From positions 1-64,000 of IMG/VR virus record IMGVR_UViG_3300023313_000005: 64,000 nucleotides of DNA, one strand, 5' to 3'. Below, one piece after another: positions 19,316 through 28,127 of this stretch. The DNA comes from a virus. Below the pieces are notes generated by a model, which saw only the letters and a program-made list of their open reading frames with translations, searched no databases and was not told the origin of the DNA. The translations under genes were made by a program, and so were the position numbers. Position 1 is the first letter of the stretch. The number at the start of each line of letters is the position of its first letter.

Positions 19316-20321
19316 TGTTTATATTGTTACTCAATAAATGTTTATTTATTAATTCCATAGTATTACTTTTCCCCTCATTATAAATATAATCAGATATGTC
19401 TTTATAAATAGGTGTTATAAATATACTAAATTCTGGAAATCTATTATGTAATTTATGTGCCGCTATTTTACCTGTTTTATCATTATCATAATTAATAATT
19501 ATATTATCTGCTATTGTTTGTAACATGTTTATTTTATCATCAGATATTAATGTTTGTTCTCCTATAGGACATATAGCTGATAGTCCTAAACTATCATATA
19601 CCATTACATCTTTATATGATGATGTAATTATTAAAGTATTAACATGATTAGGTAATTGTTCTAATCCCATTAATGGGGAATTTTTAGCATTAGTTCTAAA
19701 TTTATCTTTCTTATTATAAGCATATGGTCTATATATTTGTATCTCTTTTGTTTTTTTAGATATTAAATATTCAAATAATGGATCTTTTTTAAATTTACCA
19801 TACCATATTATTTTTCCTATAAATGCTCTAAATATAGGTCTGACATTAAATTTAGAAAGTATTTCGGTAGTTATATTATATTTATACCAATAATCTAAAT
19901 GGAAAGGTTTAAATTTATTATAACATTCATTTATTAATTGTGTTCTTTTATCTTTTTTTACTATAAATTTTTGACTAATTTGTGTAGAGTAAGGTAAATA
20001 TTTATCATTAAATGTTTTAGGCATTAAACATAAATTAAAATCATGATCAATTATTTGTATAACTTCTTGCAAAAAAGAAGAATTTAAATCTAATTTATTA
20101 GCAATAGCACACATCATAAAACAGTCTCCTGATAAATCAATATGAGAAGTATCTCTAAATATTAGTCTATTTGATTTGTTATAATAAAAATAACATCCTG
20201 GATTTTTATCTTCCCTAAATGGATTTTTATATTGTTTTTTTAAAGCAACTTTAATACCCAAATAACGTTCCATAATTGATATTTCATCTATTAATGATAA
20301 TATTGTATATGTTGTTATCAT
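19308..20321 (-). CDS. DnaG-type primase
   Basis: A 337-residue protein. The N-terminal part (NPFREDKNPGCYFYY ... FRDTSH) matches the region next to the CHC2 zinc domain of DnaG-like primases, but zinc-binding cysteines are not obvious. The C-terminal part holds a TOPRIM-like fold: LIITSSYKDVMVYDSLG, then IINYDNDKTG (DxD). It should make RNA primers with the DnaB-like helicase encoded about 2.3 kb upstream in the same direction. It starts just after the terminator that follows the SSB candidate. Confidence 0.85.
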   Translation of the reverse strand: MITTYTILSLIDEISIMERYLGIKVALKKQYKNPFREDKNPGCYFYYNKSNRLIFRDTSHIDLSGDCFMMCAIANKLDLNSSFLQEVIQIIDHDFNLCLMPKTFNDKYLPYSTQISQKFIVKKDKRTQLINECYNKFKPFHLDYWYKYNITTEILSKFNVRPIFRAFIGKIIWYGKFKKDPLFEYLISKKTKEIQIYRPYAYNKKDKFRTNAKNSPLMGLEQLPNHVNTLIITSSYKDVMVYDSLGLSAICPIGEQTLISDDKINMLQTIADNIIINYDNDKTGKIAAHKLHNRFPEFSIFITPIYKDISDYIYNEGKSNTMELINKHLLSNNINNG

Positions 20322-20336
20322 GTTATATAGGTAATA

Positions 20337-20360
20337 AAAGGAGGGGAAAACCCCTCCTTT
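20337..20360 (-). terminator. Terminator after the SSB candidate
   Basis: Perfect hairpin AAAGGAGGGG / CCCCTCCTTT with a 4-base loop, between the stop of the SSB candidate and the primase start. The primase and later genes must use read-through or a promoter inside this gap. Confidence 0.8.
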
Positions 20361-20365
20361 AATGA

Positions 20366-21133
20366 TTAAAATAAATTATTAGTATCTAATGCATCGGAAC
20401 TCATTTCAGTATCTGTAGAGGGAGTTGGTTTATTATATTTTTGTAACTCCATGCTATTTTGAAAATCTGATTTCCAAGGATATGACTCATCGTTAGCATA
20501 TTTTTCCATGTTACCAGTGGAAGTAATATGTCCTCTATTGAAATACCCTTTATATACATCTTGGTAAAGACCATCCTTAACACCTAATAGTACAATAATT
20601 TCTTTACCGTATTTTTGAAGAATATCATTTAATTCTGATACATCTCCATTAAATATAGCATCCAAATTAGATAATACTAAATTAGTATCTGGATCATTAG
20701 TATTAGCGTTAATCGATGCTATAATTAAACGATATAATGATTCTTCACCTACTTTACATTTACGTACAGATGTAGTATCATACCAATCATATTGAATATT
20801 ATTAACATCATTAACATACAAAGTTTTTCCTTTGTTATTAATTATTTGAAAATTACCCGATTGAGATACTTTATCTCTATTTTCTAAAAATAAAGAAATC
20901 TTATTAATGAAATTATGATCTTTATTTTCAATAAAGAAATCTAATCTGATTTTTTTAAATTTATTTCCCTCATTATCAACTCCTTCTGAAACATATACTG
21001 GGGATTTTGCACTATCGCCATATATTTCTTGTAATTGAGAGTGAGTAGGATTAACATGAGTTATTTTAACGGGCATCATACCTGTCCATAATTGTTTATC
21101 AACACTTGTCGATTCTGTGAATTTAAATTCCAT
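20366..21133 (-). CDS. Single-stranded DNA-binding protein candidate
   Basis: A 255-residue protein whose size, position (between ATPase and primase) and acidic, Asn/Asp-rich C-terminal tail ending in TNNLF fit crAss-like phage ssDNA-binding proteins. An OB-fold would lie in the first ~170 residues (alternating hydrophobic strands, then IRLDFFIEN). No catalytic motif is visible. A gene followed directly by its own terminator often needs high expression, as SSB does. Family assignment is partly by context. Confidence 0.65.
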   Translation of the reverse strand: MEFKFTESTSVDKQLWTGMMPVKITHVNPTHSQLQEIYGDSAKSPVYVSEGVDNEGNKFKKIRLDFFIENKDHNFINKISLFLENRDKVSQSGNFQIINNKGKTLYVNDVNNIQYDWYDTTSVRKCKVGEESLYRLIIASINANTNDPDTNLVLSNLDAIFNGDVSELNDILQKYGKEIIVLLGVKDGLYQDVYKGYFNRGHITSTGNMEKYANDESYPWKSDFQNSMELQKYNKPTPSTDTEMSSDALDTNNLF

Positions 21134-21138
21134 ATTTA

Positions 21139-21792
21139 TTAATTATTATAATTACTAATTGCTTTATTTACTATACTCAAATCATTAGGGATATACTCCT
21201 CTTTAAACATCCCTCTAGGTGATTTAGCAGGATATTTTTCAGTATGATTTGTTACAAAAGAATAACTAGTAGGTGATGTGGATGTGTCTACATCTGTGTA
21301 TAAAATTATTTCAAATAATCCTTCCAGTGTTATATAGGCATCAATCATTCTTCCTACAGTTTTCATTTTATATACGCCATCTTCTCCTACTTCGGGATGC
21401 CATAACATAAATACATTCAAATCATCTCTTAAATTACGTGCTGTTTGAAATATACTATTAATATGCACACCTATTTCATTAAATTTATCGTACCCTTTTT
21501 CACTAGCACGGTTCATAAATTCAAAACCCATTAGATATTGTCCATCATCTATCACAATGTTTTTAATATCTTTTCGGTCTTGATTTATTCCTTCTAAAAT
21601 TTGATTAATTACTTTCCAGTTATGTGTTTCTACATAATTTTTTAATTTTTCGTTATACAATTTTTTAAATCCTTTAATGGGGAGAGATTTACCTGCTACA
21701 CTTATTATATAAGTTTCTTTGTTATTTAATCCCTCAACGGATGTAGATTTACCTGTTCCACTTTTACCAACTATTGCAATTACTTCACTCAT
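21139..21792 (-). CDS. RecA-fold AAA ATPase (Sak4-like)
   Basis: A 217-residue P-loop ATPase: Walker A GKSGTGKS (residues 9-16) and Walker B IVIDD (D82, D83), ending in a typical short RecA-like core. Phage proteins of this shape are annotated as AAA_24 / Sak4-like ATPases and often act with SSB in annealing or recombination. It lies 5 bases before the SSB candidate and overlaps the fused nucleotide enzyme by 4 bases, which supports a replication/recombination role. Confidence 0.8.
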   Translation of the reverse strand: MSEVIAIVGKSGTGKSTSVEGLNNKETYIISVAGKSLPIKGFKKLYNEKLKNYVETHNWKVINQILEGINQDRKDIKNIVIDDGQYLMGFEFMNRASEKGYDKFNEIGVHINSIFQTARNLRDDLNVFMLWHPEVGEDGVYKMKTVGRMIDAYITLEGLFEIILYTDVDTSTSPTSYSFVTNHTEKYPAKSPRGMFKEEYIPNDLSIVNKAISNYNN

Positions 21793-22646
21793 ATTTTTAT
21801 ATATTTTATAATTTTATTTAATTCATGTAAATTGTGTATTCGTTTAGCTCCTACATCATAATGTCTATTATATGGGGCATCCATTAAATAACATAATATC
21901 CCATTTTTATTGAGATCGGCAAAGGTACGAAAATTATCGTCAACAAACAAATTTAAATTTTCTTTTTTTGCAGATTCTAATTTGGAACCTGAAGTACATA
22001 TTAATTTTACATTAGGATAATTATTTTTTATTAACCATTCTTTACGTATATTATAAAACTTTTTAGGCATTCCTGTTATATAACATGTTGGTTCAAAAGG
22101 AATGTCTTCAGGTTTTATTTTAATAGGTAAATTTTTCCAAAATGATGCTCTATTTGCTAATTTATTATACATTTCTTCCCATTTACCATTAGTCCAATGA
22201 TATATTTCTGTCGGATTTATATTAAGTAAAGATGCAATATAACCATTCATATCACATAATATATCATCAATATCTAATCCTATTCTAATTGTAGAATACA
22301 TATGATACTTACGATCATCTAAATGAGGATGGGTATAATAATACTCATTTAATGCCATAGCGTTCCATATGACATGCGTAATATGTAATAAATTGGTTTC
22401 CTTATCATAATCTTCACATAATTCATATGCGGCAAGATGTCTCTTTAAACTAGCTATACAAGTGCTCCAATCCATTCCCTTTTTCCAATTATCTTCTTCG
22501 TATTTTTCAGCACCTTTTTTATACAATTCTGCTAAATCAGCTAAAGGTAATGTAGGAATTAAATCATAACGAGGTTTGTCTTTATTATATCTCAATGCTT
22601 TATTTGAGAAATTCTTTAACGTATGTCCCATTTTGTACTTTTTCAT
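21789..22646 (-). CDS. Fusion: dATP/dGTP diphosphohydrolase-like domain + HAD 5'(3')-deoxyribonucleotidase-like domain
   Basis: A 285-residue two-domain protein. Residues about 17-105 (LRYNKDKPRYDLIPTLPL, GAEKYEEDNWKKG, SLKRHLAAYELCEDYD, LLHITHVIWNAMAL) match the dGTP_diPhyd_N / DUF5664 family. From about 120, IRIGLDIDDILCDMNGY gives the HAD catalytic D125-x-D127, and TSGSKLESAKKENLNLFVDDN gives the later HAD motifs, as in 5'(3')-deoxyribonucleotidases. The fusion could take a dNTP to dNMP and then to nucleoside. The start at 22646 overlaps the helicase end by 47 bases; M6 (22631) is an alternative. Confidence 0.85.
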   Translation of the reverse strand: MKKYKMGHTLKNFSNKALRYNKDKPRYDLIPTLPLADLAELYKKGAEKYEEDNWKKGMDWSTCIASLKRHLAAYELCEDYDKETNLLHITHVIWNAMALNEYYYTHPHLDDRKYHMYSTIRIGLDIDDILCDMNGYIASLLNINPTEIYHWTNGKWEEMYNKLANRASFWKNLPIKIKPEDIPFEPTCYITGMPKKFYNIRKEWLIKNNYPNVKLICTSGSKLESAKKENLNLFVDDNFRTFADLNKNGILCYLMDAPYNRHYDVGAKRIHNLHELNKIIKYIKI

Positions 22647-23667
22647 AATTTATATTTTCACTTTTAGGTAATTCCACCATTAAGCCATTTTCACCAATAA
22701 ATTGATATCCTATTCTATAATCATCTATTCCATATGAATTTTTAATTACCTTTAATGCTCTAAATCTATTATAATTTTTATTATTAACAAAATCTTTAAT
22801 ATTATATCCCATATAATCAAATACTTTTAATTTATATGGATTCATTAATCCAATTACAACATCTGCATTTTCATAAATATCTGCAGAACCTTTAAAATCT
22901 TTAGGTTGTACATCTATTTCTGTTTTAACTGCGCGGTATGTATCTTCAATACCTCTATTTAATTGAGATATATCTATAACAGTCATCCCGTAGTAATCAC
23001 GTAACACACTCATATATTCAGAATGTTTATCTAATATTGCTTTATCAGTGTTACATCCTTCTTCAGTACGTACTTTACCTATATGATCTGTAATATGTAT
23101 AATTATTTCATTAGGATTATCAGGAATATATCTAGTATTGTATTTATCAATAGGTTCTTTCTTTCCTCTGGATAATGCAAAGTTTTTAGCAAAACTATAT
23201 ACTTTTGTTGGGTGAGCGGCCCCATCTATTATAGTAATATGTTTTTCTAATTCTTTAAAAAAATCAGAGTATGAATCTATTATTGCAATATGTTCTTTAG
23301 ATAATTCAAATAATTTATTAGGCCATCCCATTAATGTGGGAACATCTAACAATATTCCATGATCTATATACATTAAATATGCTGTCCATTTTGCAATTTT
23401 TAATTCTTTAGATCGTTCCATAGAACGGTAAATCCAATGAATATTAATATTTGTTTTATTTTTTAACCACCACCTATAAGGTTCTAATACAAACATTGTA
23501 TCAACAATAGCTGTTTTACCACTACCGGGTAATCCTCCAAATAAATAATACATTCCTTTACCGAATACAATAGAAGAACCTAATTTCCCTTGTTTCAAAG
23601 GAATCCATGTGTGTAAACCATCTATTCCTTTTTGTACTTGTTGTCTAAATAAATTAAATGTTGTCAA
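22600..23667 (-). CDS. DnaB-like replicative helicase (SF4)
   Basis: A 355-residue RecA-fold helicase. Walker A GLPGSGKT (residues 45-52, K51) follows a typical strand; IIIHITDHIGKVR and VIDISQLNRG are the H4/Walker B-side and sensor motifs of DnaB-family helicases. The N-terminal DnaB primase-binding domain is absent, which is usual for phage SF4 helicases. It should unwind DNA at the fork with the primase and family B polymerase. Overlaps: 4 bases with the gene upstream, 47 with the gene downstream. Confidence 0.85.
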   Translation of the reverse strand: MTTFNLFRQQVQKGIDGLHTWIPLKQGKLGSSIVFGKGMYYLFGGLPGSGKTAIVDTMFVLEPYRWWLKNKTNINIHWIYRSMERSKELKIAKWTAYLMYIDHGILLDVPTLMGWPNKLFELSKEHIAIIDSYSDFFKELEKHITIIDGAAHPTKVYSFAKNFALSRGKKEPIDKYNTRYIPDNPNEIIIHITDHIGKVRTEEGCNTDKAILDKHSEYMSVLRDYYGMTVIDISQLNRGIEDTYRAVKTEIDVQPKDFKGSADIYENADVVIGLMNPYKLKVFDYMGYNIKDFVNNKNYNRFRALKVIKNSYGIDDYRIGYQFIGENGLMVELPKSENINYEKVQNGTYVKEFLK

Positions 23668-24191
23668 AAGTCTATAGTATTTGTTGATGTTACATTATTT
23701 TCACCATTAAGTATTGCTTCACATTCTTGTTCTAATGTACTAGTTTCTGAATCAAATATAAATTTTGAATTCTTTTTAGTATATTGCCAATTATAATGTT
23801 CTTGTCGAGTTAAATAATTAGTAGTGGCTTGTATAATAATATCTTTATCATATTGCGGAAATATTTTTTGAAATCTTACCATTCGTTTCTTACATTCTAA
23901 TGAGTTACCTGATACTCTATATCCATTAGGTAATAACATAGTAGGCCATAATGATAACCACTCTTTTATCCATGAATTAATTGATTCACTAGTGATATCT
24001 TTAAATAATCCGGGAGGAACATTTAATCCTCCCGAACTATTAATAAAACCTTTTGTAATTAACGAATCGTAAATATTAGACAAATTTAATTCTTTAATTT
24101 CTAAATTAATAAATTTTAAGTATAATGCTATATATTCATTAGCATTAATCTTATATTTTATTAACTTTTCTATGTCTATTACTACATTCAT
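23664..24191 (-). CDS. Unknown protein next to the replicative helicase
   Basis: A 175-residue protein with a Trp-rich middle (SWIKEWLSLWP) and an acidic C-terminus. No family recognised. It lies directly upstream of the DnaB-like helicase with a 4-base ATGA overlap, so it is translated together with it. A helicase loader or partner is possible from position alone. Confidence 0.75.
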   Translation of the reverse strand: MNVVIDIEKLIKYKINANEYIALYLKFINLEIKELNLSNIYDSLITKGFINSSGGLNVPPGLFKDITSESINSWIKEWLSLWPTMLLPNGYRVSGNSLECKKRMVRFQKIFPQYDKDIIIQATTNYLTRQEHYNWQYTKKNSKFIFDSETSTLEQECEAILNGENNVTSTNTIDF

Positions 24192-24300
24192 TACATTTTA
24201 TTATTTTATATTTATTAATTGTTATAAATTTTGTACCATGACAATATTTACAAACTTTATTATAACCATAATGTTCTAATATTTCGTCTATTGTATTCAT
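24151..24300 (-). CDS. 49-residue zinc-knuckle protein
   Basis: A short frame encoding two CxxC pairs, CKYC and CNEC, about 15 residues apart, the spacing of a treble-clef or DnaJ-like zinc finger. It overlaps the next gene by 41 bases and the previous small gene by a similar amount. The paired cysteines argue for a real gene. Function unknown. Confidence 0.55.
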   Translation of the reverse strand: MNTIDEILEHYGYNKVCKYCHGTKFITINKYKIIKCNECSNRHRKVNKI

Positions 24301-24409
24301 GTATTGTCATATATTTGTTTATATAATAACCCGTTGTTATGAAATCATATTCATTTTTTAAAAAATTAAATATTTGTTTATAACTTTTTTTAAACTCCGT
24401 AGTATTCAT
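24260..24409 (-). CDS. 49-residue hypothetical protein
   Basis: Short frame starting MNTTEFKKSYKQ; the frame extends upstream into the amidotransferase gene, but this Met gives only a 20-base overlap. Lys/Tyr-rich and helical, not recognised. It fills the gap between the amidotransferase and the zinc-knuckle gene. Confidence 0.4.
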   Translation of the reverse strand: MNTTEFKKSYKQIFNFLKNEYDFITTGYYINKYMTIHEYNRRNIRTLWL

Positions 24410-25112
24410 CATAGATATTATATTTTCCATAATTATCCTGTCTTTGATAAAAGTTTTCGGCATAAATTCTCCCATAATTGAATGAATATTTTCCATGAGT
24501 AGGGCATTCATCTCCTAAATAATTAGTATTAGAATACCATAATTGATGTTCTTTTTCATATACCCATTTACCTAATAATAAAATAGGTTTTTCGGGAAAC
24601 ATAATTGCTAATTTATTAGTATCTAATTTAATTAATCTTTCGGCATATACAGGATCTATTTTATAACATTCATATAACAAATTAAGAAGATTAGGTTTTA
24701 CCAATTCATTTTTAATTTTAAGTATAGTATCGGTATCGTTAGATTTATTCATGAGACTATATTCCCTAAATGTACCATTATGTGCAATTACTGGATATTT
24801 ACTATAACCTTCTTCTTGAGTTATATTATCTATATCACATACATAAGGATGACAATTTATTACGGATTTATCACCTACGGATACTTTACGTAAATGTACT
24901 ATTAATTCATCATTTTTTTGAACATTGAAATTTTTAATAGCTTTTAAAAAATTAGATATTTTAAAATATCCTTTAGATAAGTATATTTTATTATCTCTTT
25001 TTATGGAAAAACCTAATCCATCTTTATTTCGTAAATTAAAAGCTTCTATTGTACTTTTATTTAAAAATGATGTTACATCATCACCTTCTTTTTTAACTAT
25101 TATTAAACACAT
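24390..25112 (-). CDS. Class II glutamine amidotransferase-like protein (Ntn fold)
   Basis: A 240-residue protein starting MCLIIV, so Cys2 can become the N-terminal nucleophile after Met removal. Family positions follow: DGLGFS, VHLRKVSVG (like the HTRxAS arginine motif), PVIAHNGTF (the AHNG oxyanion motif) and SNDTDT. Such domains release ammonia from glutamine, or hydrolyse gamma-glutamyl amides. No synthase domain is attached. It overlaps the amidoligase gene by 10 bases, so it belongs to the amide-bond cluster. Confidence 0.8.
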   Translation of the reverse strand: MCLIIVKKEGDDVTSFLNKSTIEAFNLRNKDGLGFSIKRDNKIYLSKGYFKISNFLKAIKNFNVQKNDELIVHLRKVSVGDKSVINCHPYVCDIDNITQEEGYSKYPVIAHNGTFREYSLMNKSNDTDTILKIKNELVKPNLLNLLYECYKIDPVYAERLIKLDTNKLAIMFPEKPILLLGKWVYEKEHQLWYSNTNYLGDECPTHGKYSFNYGRIYAENFYQRQDNYGKYNIYDEYYGV

Positions 25113-26446
25113 GATATAACACTTTTTAAATTATTAGTTTTATATACGTCATCGTTATTATCTAAATATTCTAGACGTTCATTATTTGCTTTTTTAAATT
25201 TTTCCTTACGTTCTTCAAAATATGAAATTAAATAATTAGATAATTTTTTATCATACACATTATTCAATATTGTTTTAATATGTATTTTAGATTTATTTAT
25301 GATATCTAATTGATTATTTTCAACATAATGAACAAACGCCATACAGAATAATATCCAATTTTTAATTTTATTAAAATTTAATGACGCTCCGTGAGGTCTA
25401 AATTCTATAGTATATGAATTATTATTTCTGATATTAAAATTAGCAGGTATTAAATTAATCCAATTATATCTTGGTAATCGATGCAGTGCGATATCATGTT
25501 GATATCTATCTGTATATCTTCCACCAGGATGATTATATGATTTATTATATTTATTACCTAATTGTCTAGATGGTAATATATGTTGATTTAACATAATATT
25601 ATATAAATATTCGTAAGCTAAATCTATACCATAATAATATCCATATTTTTTAATATAAGGTAATAAAACATAATTAATTTTATTAGCGTATGAATTATTT
25701 TTTCTACTAAGAGGAAGTGTTTCAAATACTTCCTCTTGTAAATGCATCGCTAATAGATTAGATAATACGGTAAATGCTTTATTATTAATAAATCCTCCAA
25801 TGTGAACATGTACGGCACATTTATGATCTATTTCGCATCTTTTATTTATAATATTTAGACTTTGTTTAAGATTATTCATTCCTAAATCACCTGATAAAAT
25901 ACCAGTTACATATTCTCCTCCTAATAAATCACCATCATCATTTACTAATGAACCATCTCTAACACAACTTAAATTTAAATTATGATCTGTATATAAAGCA
26001 GGGTGTAATCTACCACTACATGTTTCAATTTCTACCCCAAAAGTATATTTTAAATGTCCTGTAGAAATGTATGATGGTGATTTTGTGTTATTTGATGAAT
26101 TATGATATTCTGTATACCAACCTATATTTTTATTTTTAAATATAGATTTTTGTATATCATCAACTAAATCTTCACCATTATACGCCTCATATAACCCATA
26201 TTTACGAGCTGTATTTAAAGAATCATAAAATGTAATACGATTATAAGTATTATGTACTATCTTTTTTTCATATATGCCTATTGGGACATAATCTGTACTT
26301 ATAACATATGATGTCTTATCTTTAGTTTTTATTTTAACTAAATGTCTAGTATTAATTACACAAAAACCTGTATCTATATGAATTTTAGGACAGTATATTT
26401 CATATTTATTAGTATTTATAACAAATACACTTTTTTGTTTATCCAT
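25103..26446 (-). CDS. Amidoligase (COOH-NH2 ligase, PF12224-like)
   Basis: A 447-residue ligase of the glutamine-synthetase/gamma-glutamylcysteine-ligase-like fold. Motifs in order: TFGVEIETCSG (metal-binding EIE), a DGSL segment, LGGEYVTG, AVHVHIGG (the conserved HxHxG) and IEFRPHGASL. The first ~130 residues form an extra N-terminal region not recognised. The family makes amide bonds between an acid and an amine using ATP. Its gene overlaps a class II amidotransferase on each side, which could supply ammonia or trim amides. Substrate unknown. Confidence 0.85.
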   Translation of the reverse strand: MDKQKSVFVINTNKYEIYCPKIHIDTGFCVINTRHLVKIKTKDKTSYVISTDYVPIGIYEKKIVHNTYNRITFYDSLNTARKYGLYEAYNGEDLVDDIQKSIFKNKNIGWYTEYHNSSNNTKSPSYISTGHLKYTFGVEIETCSGRLHPALYTDHNLNLSCVRDGSLVNDDGDLLGGEYVTGILSGDLGMNNLKQSLNIINKRCEIDHKCAVHVHIGGFINNKAFTVLSNLLAMHLQEEVFETLPLSRKNNSYANKINYVLLPYIKKYGYYYGIDLAYEYLYNIMLNQHILPSRQLGNKYNKSYNHPGGRYTDRYQHDIALHRLPRYNWINLIPANFNIRNNNSYTIEFRPHGASLNFNKIKNWILFCMAFVHYVENNQLDIINKSKIHIKTILNNVYDKKLSNYLISYFEERKEKFKKANNERLEYLDNNDDVYKTNNLKSVISCV

Positions 26447-27641
26447 AATAATCTACTATATTTTGTAATTCATTAACCTTTTTAATAACCTTTGATAATT
26501 TGAATTTTATTTTTTTAGGAACTACTTTTTGAATATTATGTAATTCCTTTTTAATATCAGTAGTTATTTTTTCACATACTTCATATGGATCATCATCATC
26601 TACATTATTTGTTTCGTTATGAAAAAGTTCCATTAATTTTTCAATATTGTCTATTAAAAATATATCATTAGTATTATCATTATAAGTTCTTAATAATTGA
26701 TATACACTATGTGTTTCATTATAAATGATTCTATCTTCTTTCCAAACTCTAGTACTAAATGTTGAAAAATTAAATACAGAACATGCTCCATATTTAGATG
26801 TCATAGTAATCCTACCTTTATAATTATAAACATTGGTAATATTATCAATTTTAGAATATCTAGTAAGACCAACATTATTATTTACCCATAATAAGAATTG
26901 ATTATTTTTTGTTATTTTTACCTTTTTCTTAATTAATGGATTTCTTTTAATTTTAACATTAGACTTATTTAAAATAACACCATCTTTTATTTGATAATGA
27001 ATAAAACTTTTAAATTCTTCAATTTTAGTACATCCTATTATTTTTAAAGGTTCTTTTTCTGAAGAAATATATATACTAGGTTCGTTATTTTGTGTAATTA
27101 TTCCATAATGAAGAGGTCTTTCTTCATCTTTATATATATTTAAGATATTAGTATCTTTAACATGCCACATTAACGCACATGCTCCTTCATAATCTGAAAG
27201 TATTTTAAGATTACCTATCGTATTAATATAATAAGGGAATATTTTAGAATCCACATCAATTGTGTAATTATTAAATGCATTATTTGGATACATATTATTA
27301 TATGTTTTTAATAACATATCTAAATTTCTAAGTGTTCCATTATGAGCACCTACTACATCTCCATACATAAAAGGATGTGTATTTTCAATACATACTGTTC
27401 CTACAGTAGCATGTCTAGTATGTCCTATAAATAAATTACTTTCTTTAAAATCATGATTTGTTAATACTTGATTAATAACTCCTCCTGTTTTTTTAAAAAC
27501 TCTATCTTCCCATTTGATTTTTTTATTATTATTAAAATAACCTGATGAGTGATAACCTCTATCTTGATTAAGAATAAATAATATTTTAATCAAATCTTTA
27601 TTATAATTGTTCTTTCCGGAATAACCTAATAATCCACACAT
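26439..27641 (-). CDS. Class II glutamine amidotransferase (GlmS/PurF-type N-domain)
   Basis: A 400-residue protein. MCGLLGYSG gives the Cys2 nucleophile; RGYHSSGYF, GHTRHATVG and VVGAHNGTL are the classic GATase-II motifs; YEGACALMW follows. The C-terminal ~200 residues replace the SIS or PRTase domains of GlmS/PurF and are not recognised. It is the second class II amidotransferase in the cluster, 8 bases overlapping the amidoligase. Likely role: ammonia supply or amide exchange for the ligases. Confidence 0.85.
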   Translation of the reverse strand: MCGLLGYSGKNNYNKDLIKILFILNQDRGYHSSGYFNNNKKIKWEDRVFKKTGGVINQVLTNHDFKESNLFIGHTRHATVGTVCIENTHPFMYGDVVGAHNGTLRNLDMLLKTYNNMYPNNAFNNYTIDVDSKIFPYYINTIGNLKILSDYEGACALMWHVKDTNILNIYKDEERPLHYGIITQNNEPSIYISSEKEPLKIIGCTKIEEFKSFIHYQIKDGVILNKSNVKIKRNPLIKKKVKITKNNQFLLWVNNNVGLTRYSKIDNITNVYNYKGRITMTSKYGACSVFNFSTFSTRVWKEDRIIYNETHSVYQLLRTYNDNTNDIFLIDNIEKLMELFHNETNNVDDDDPYEVCEKITTDIKKELHNIQKVVPKKIKFKLSKVIKKVNELQNIVDYYG

Positions 27642-27669
27642 ATATTATATTAATTTATAATTATAAAAA

Positions 27670-28125
27670 TTAAATACTGTCAACATCTGTTATTAAGATA
27701 TCATCATTATTTTTTGATACACTACCGCTTTTTGTTACGGATTTTATTTTTTCTCTAAATTTTCGATAATCATTATCTGCAATGATAGATCCTAATGGTT
27801 CATTAAAATAAATATATGCTTTATGTGTTTGATTATTATCATCAATCACACTAATTAATTTTCGTTTATACCATGACCCAGAATAATCATTTTCATTAAA
27901 TCCTTCTAGATAATCTAATTCCATTAATGTATCTTCATTAACTTCATATAATTCACCTTTTACAGGAAATTTACTCTTTACTCCTTCTGCTACATATGGA
28001 ATTCCCTCTTGATACATTTGATAATTAAATGCAGTTACTGCTTTACCTAAAAATTTAGAAGATCTTAGTAGATAGTTATTACCAAATCCTTGCATTAATG
28101 TTCCGTATACAAATACTTTTATCAT
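27670..28125 (-). CDS. Gamma-glutamylcyclotransferase-like protein (GGCT/AIG2)
   Basis: A 151-residue protein beginning IKVFVYGTLMQGFGN, the glycine loop of the GGCT/AIG2/BtrG fold, followed by VKGELYEV and LMELDYLEGF, where the family has its catalytic glutamate. Members release 5-oxoproline from gamma-glutamyl amines or cut gamma-glutamyl protecting groups (BtrG). Beside amidoligases it could trim or reverse a gamma-glutamyl bond. It follows the ATP-grasp gene by 2 bases. Confidence 0.85.
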   Translation of the reverse strand: MIKVFVYGTLMQGFGNNYLLRSSKFLGKAVTAFNYQMYQEGIPYVAEGVKSKFPVKGELYEVNEDTLMELDYLEGFNENDYSGSWYKRKLISVIDDNNQTHKAYIYFNEPLGSIIADNDYRKFREKIKSVTKSGSVSKNNDDILITDVDSI

Positions 28126-28127
28126 TT

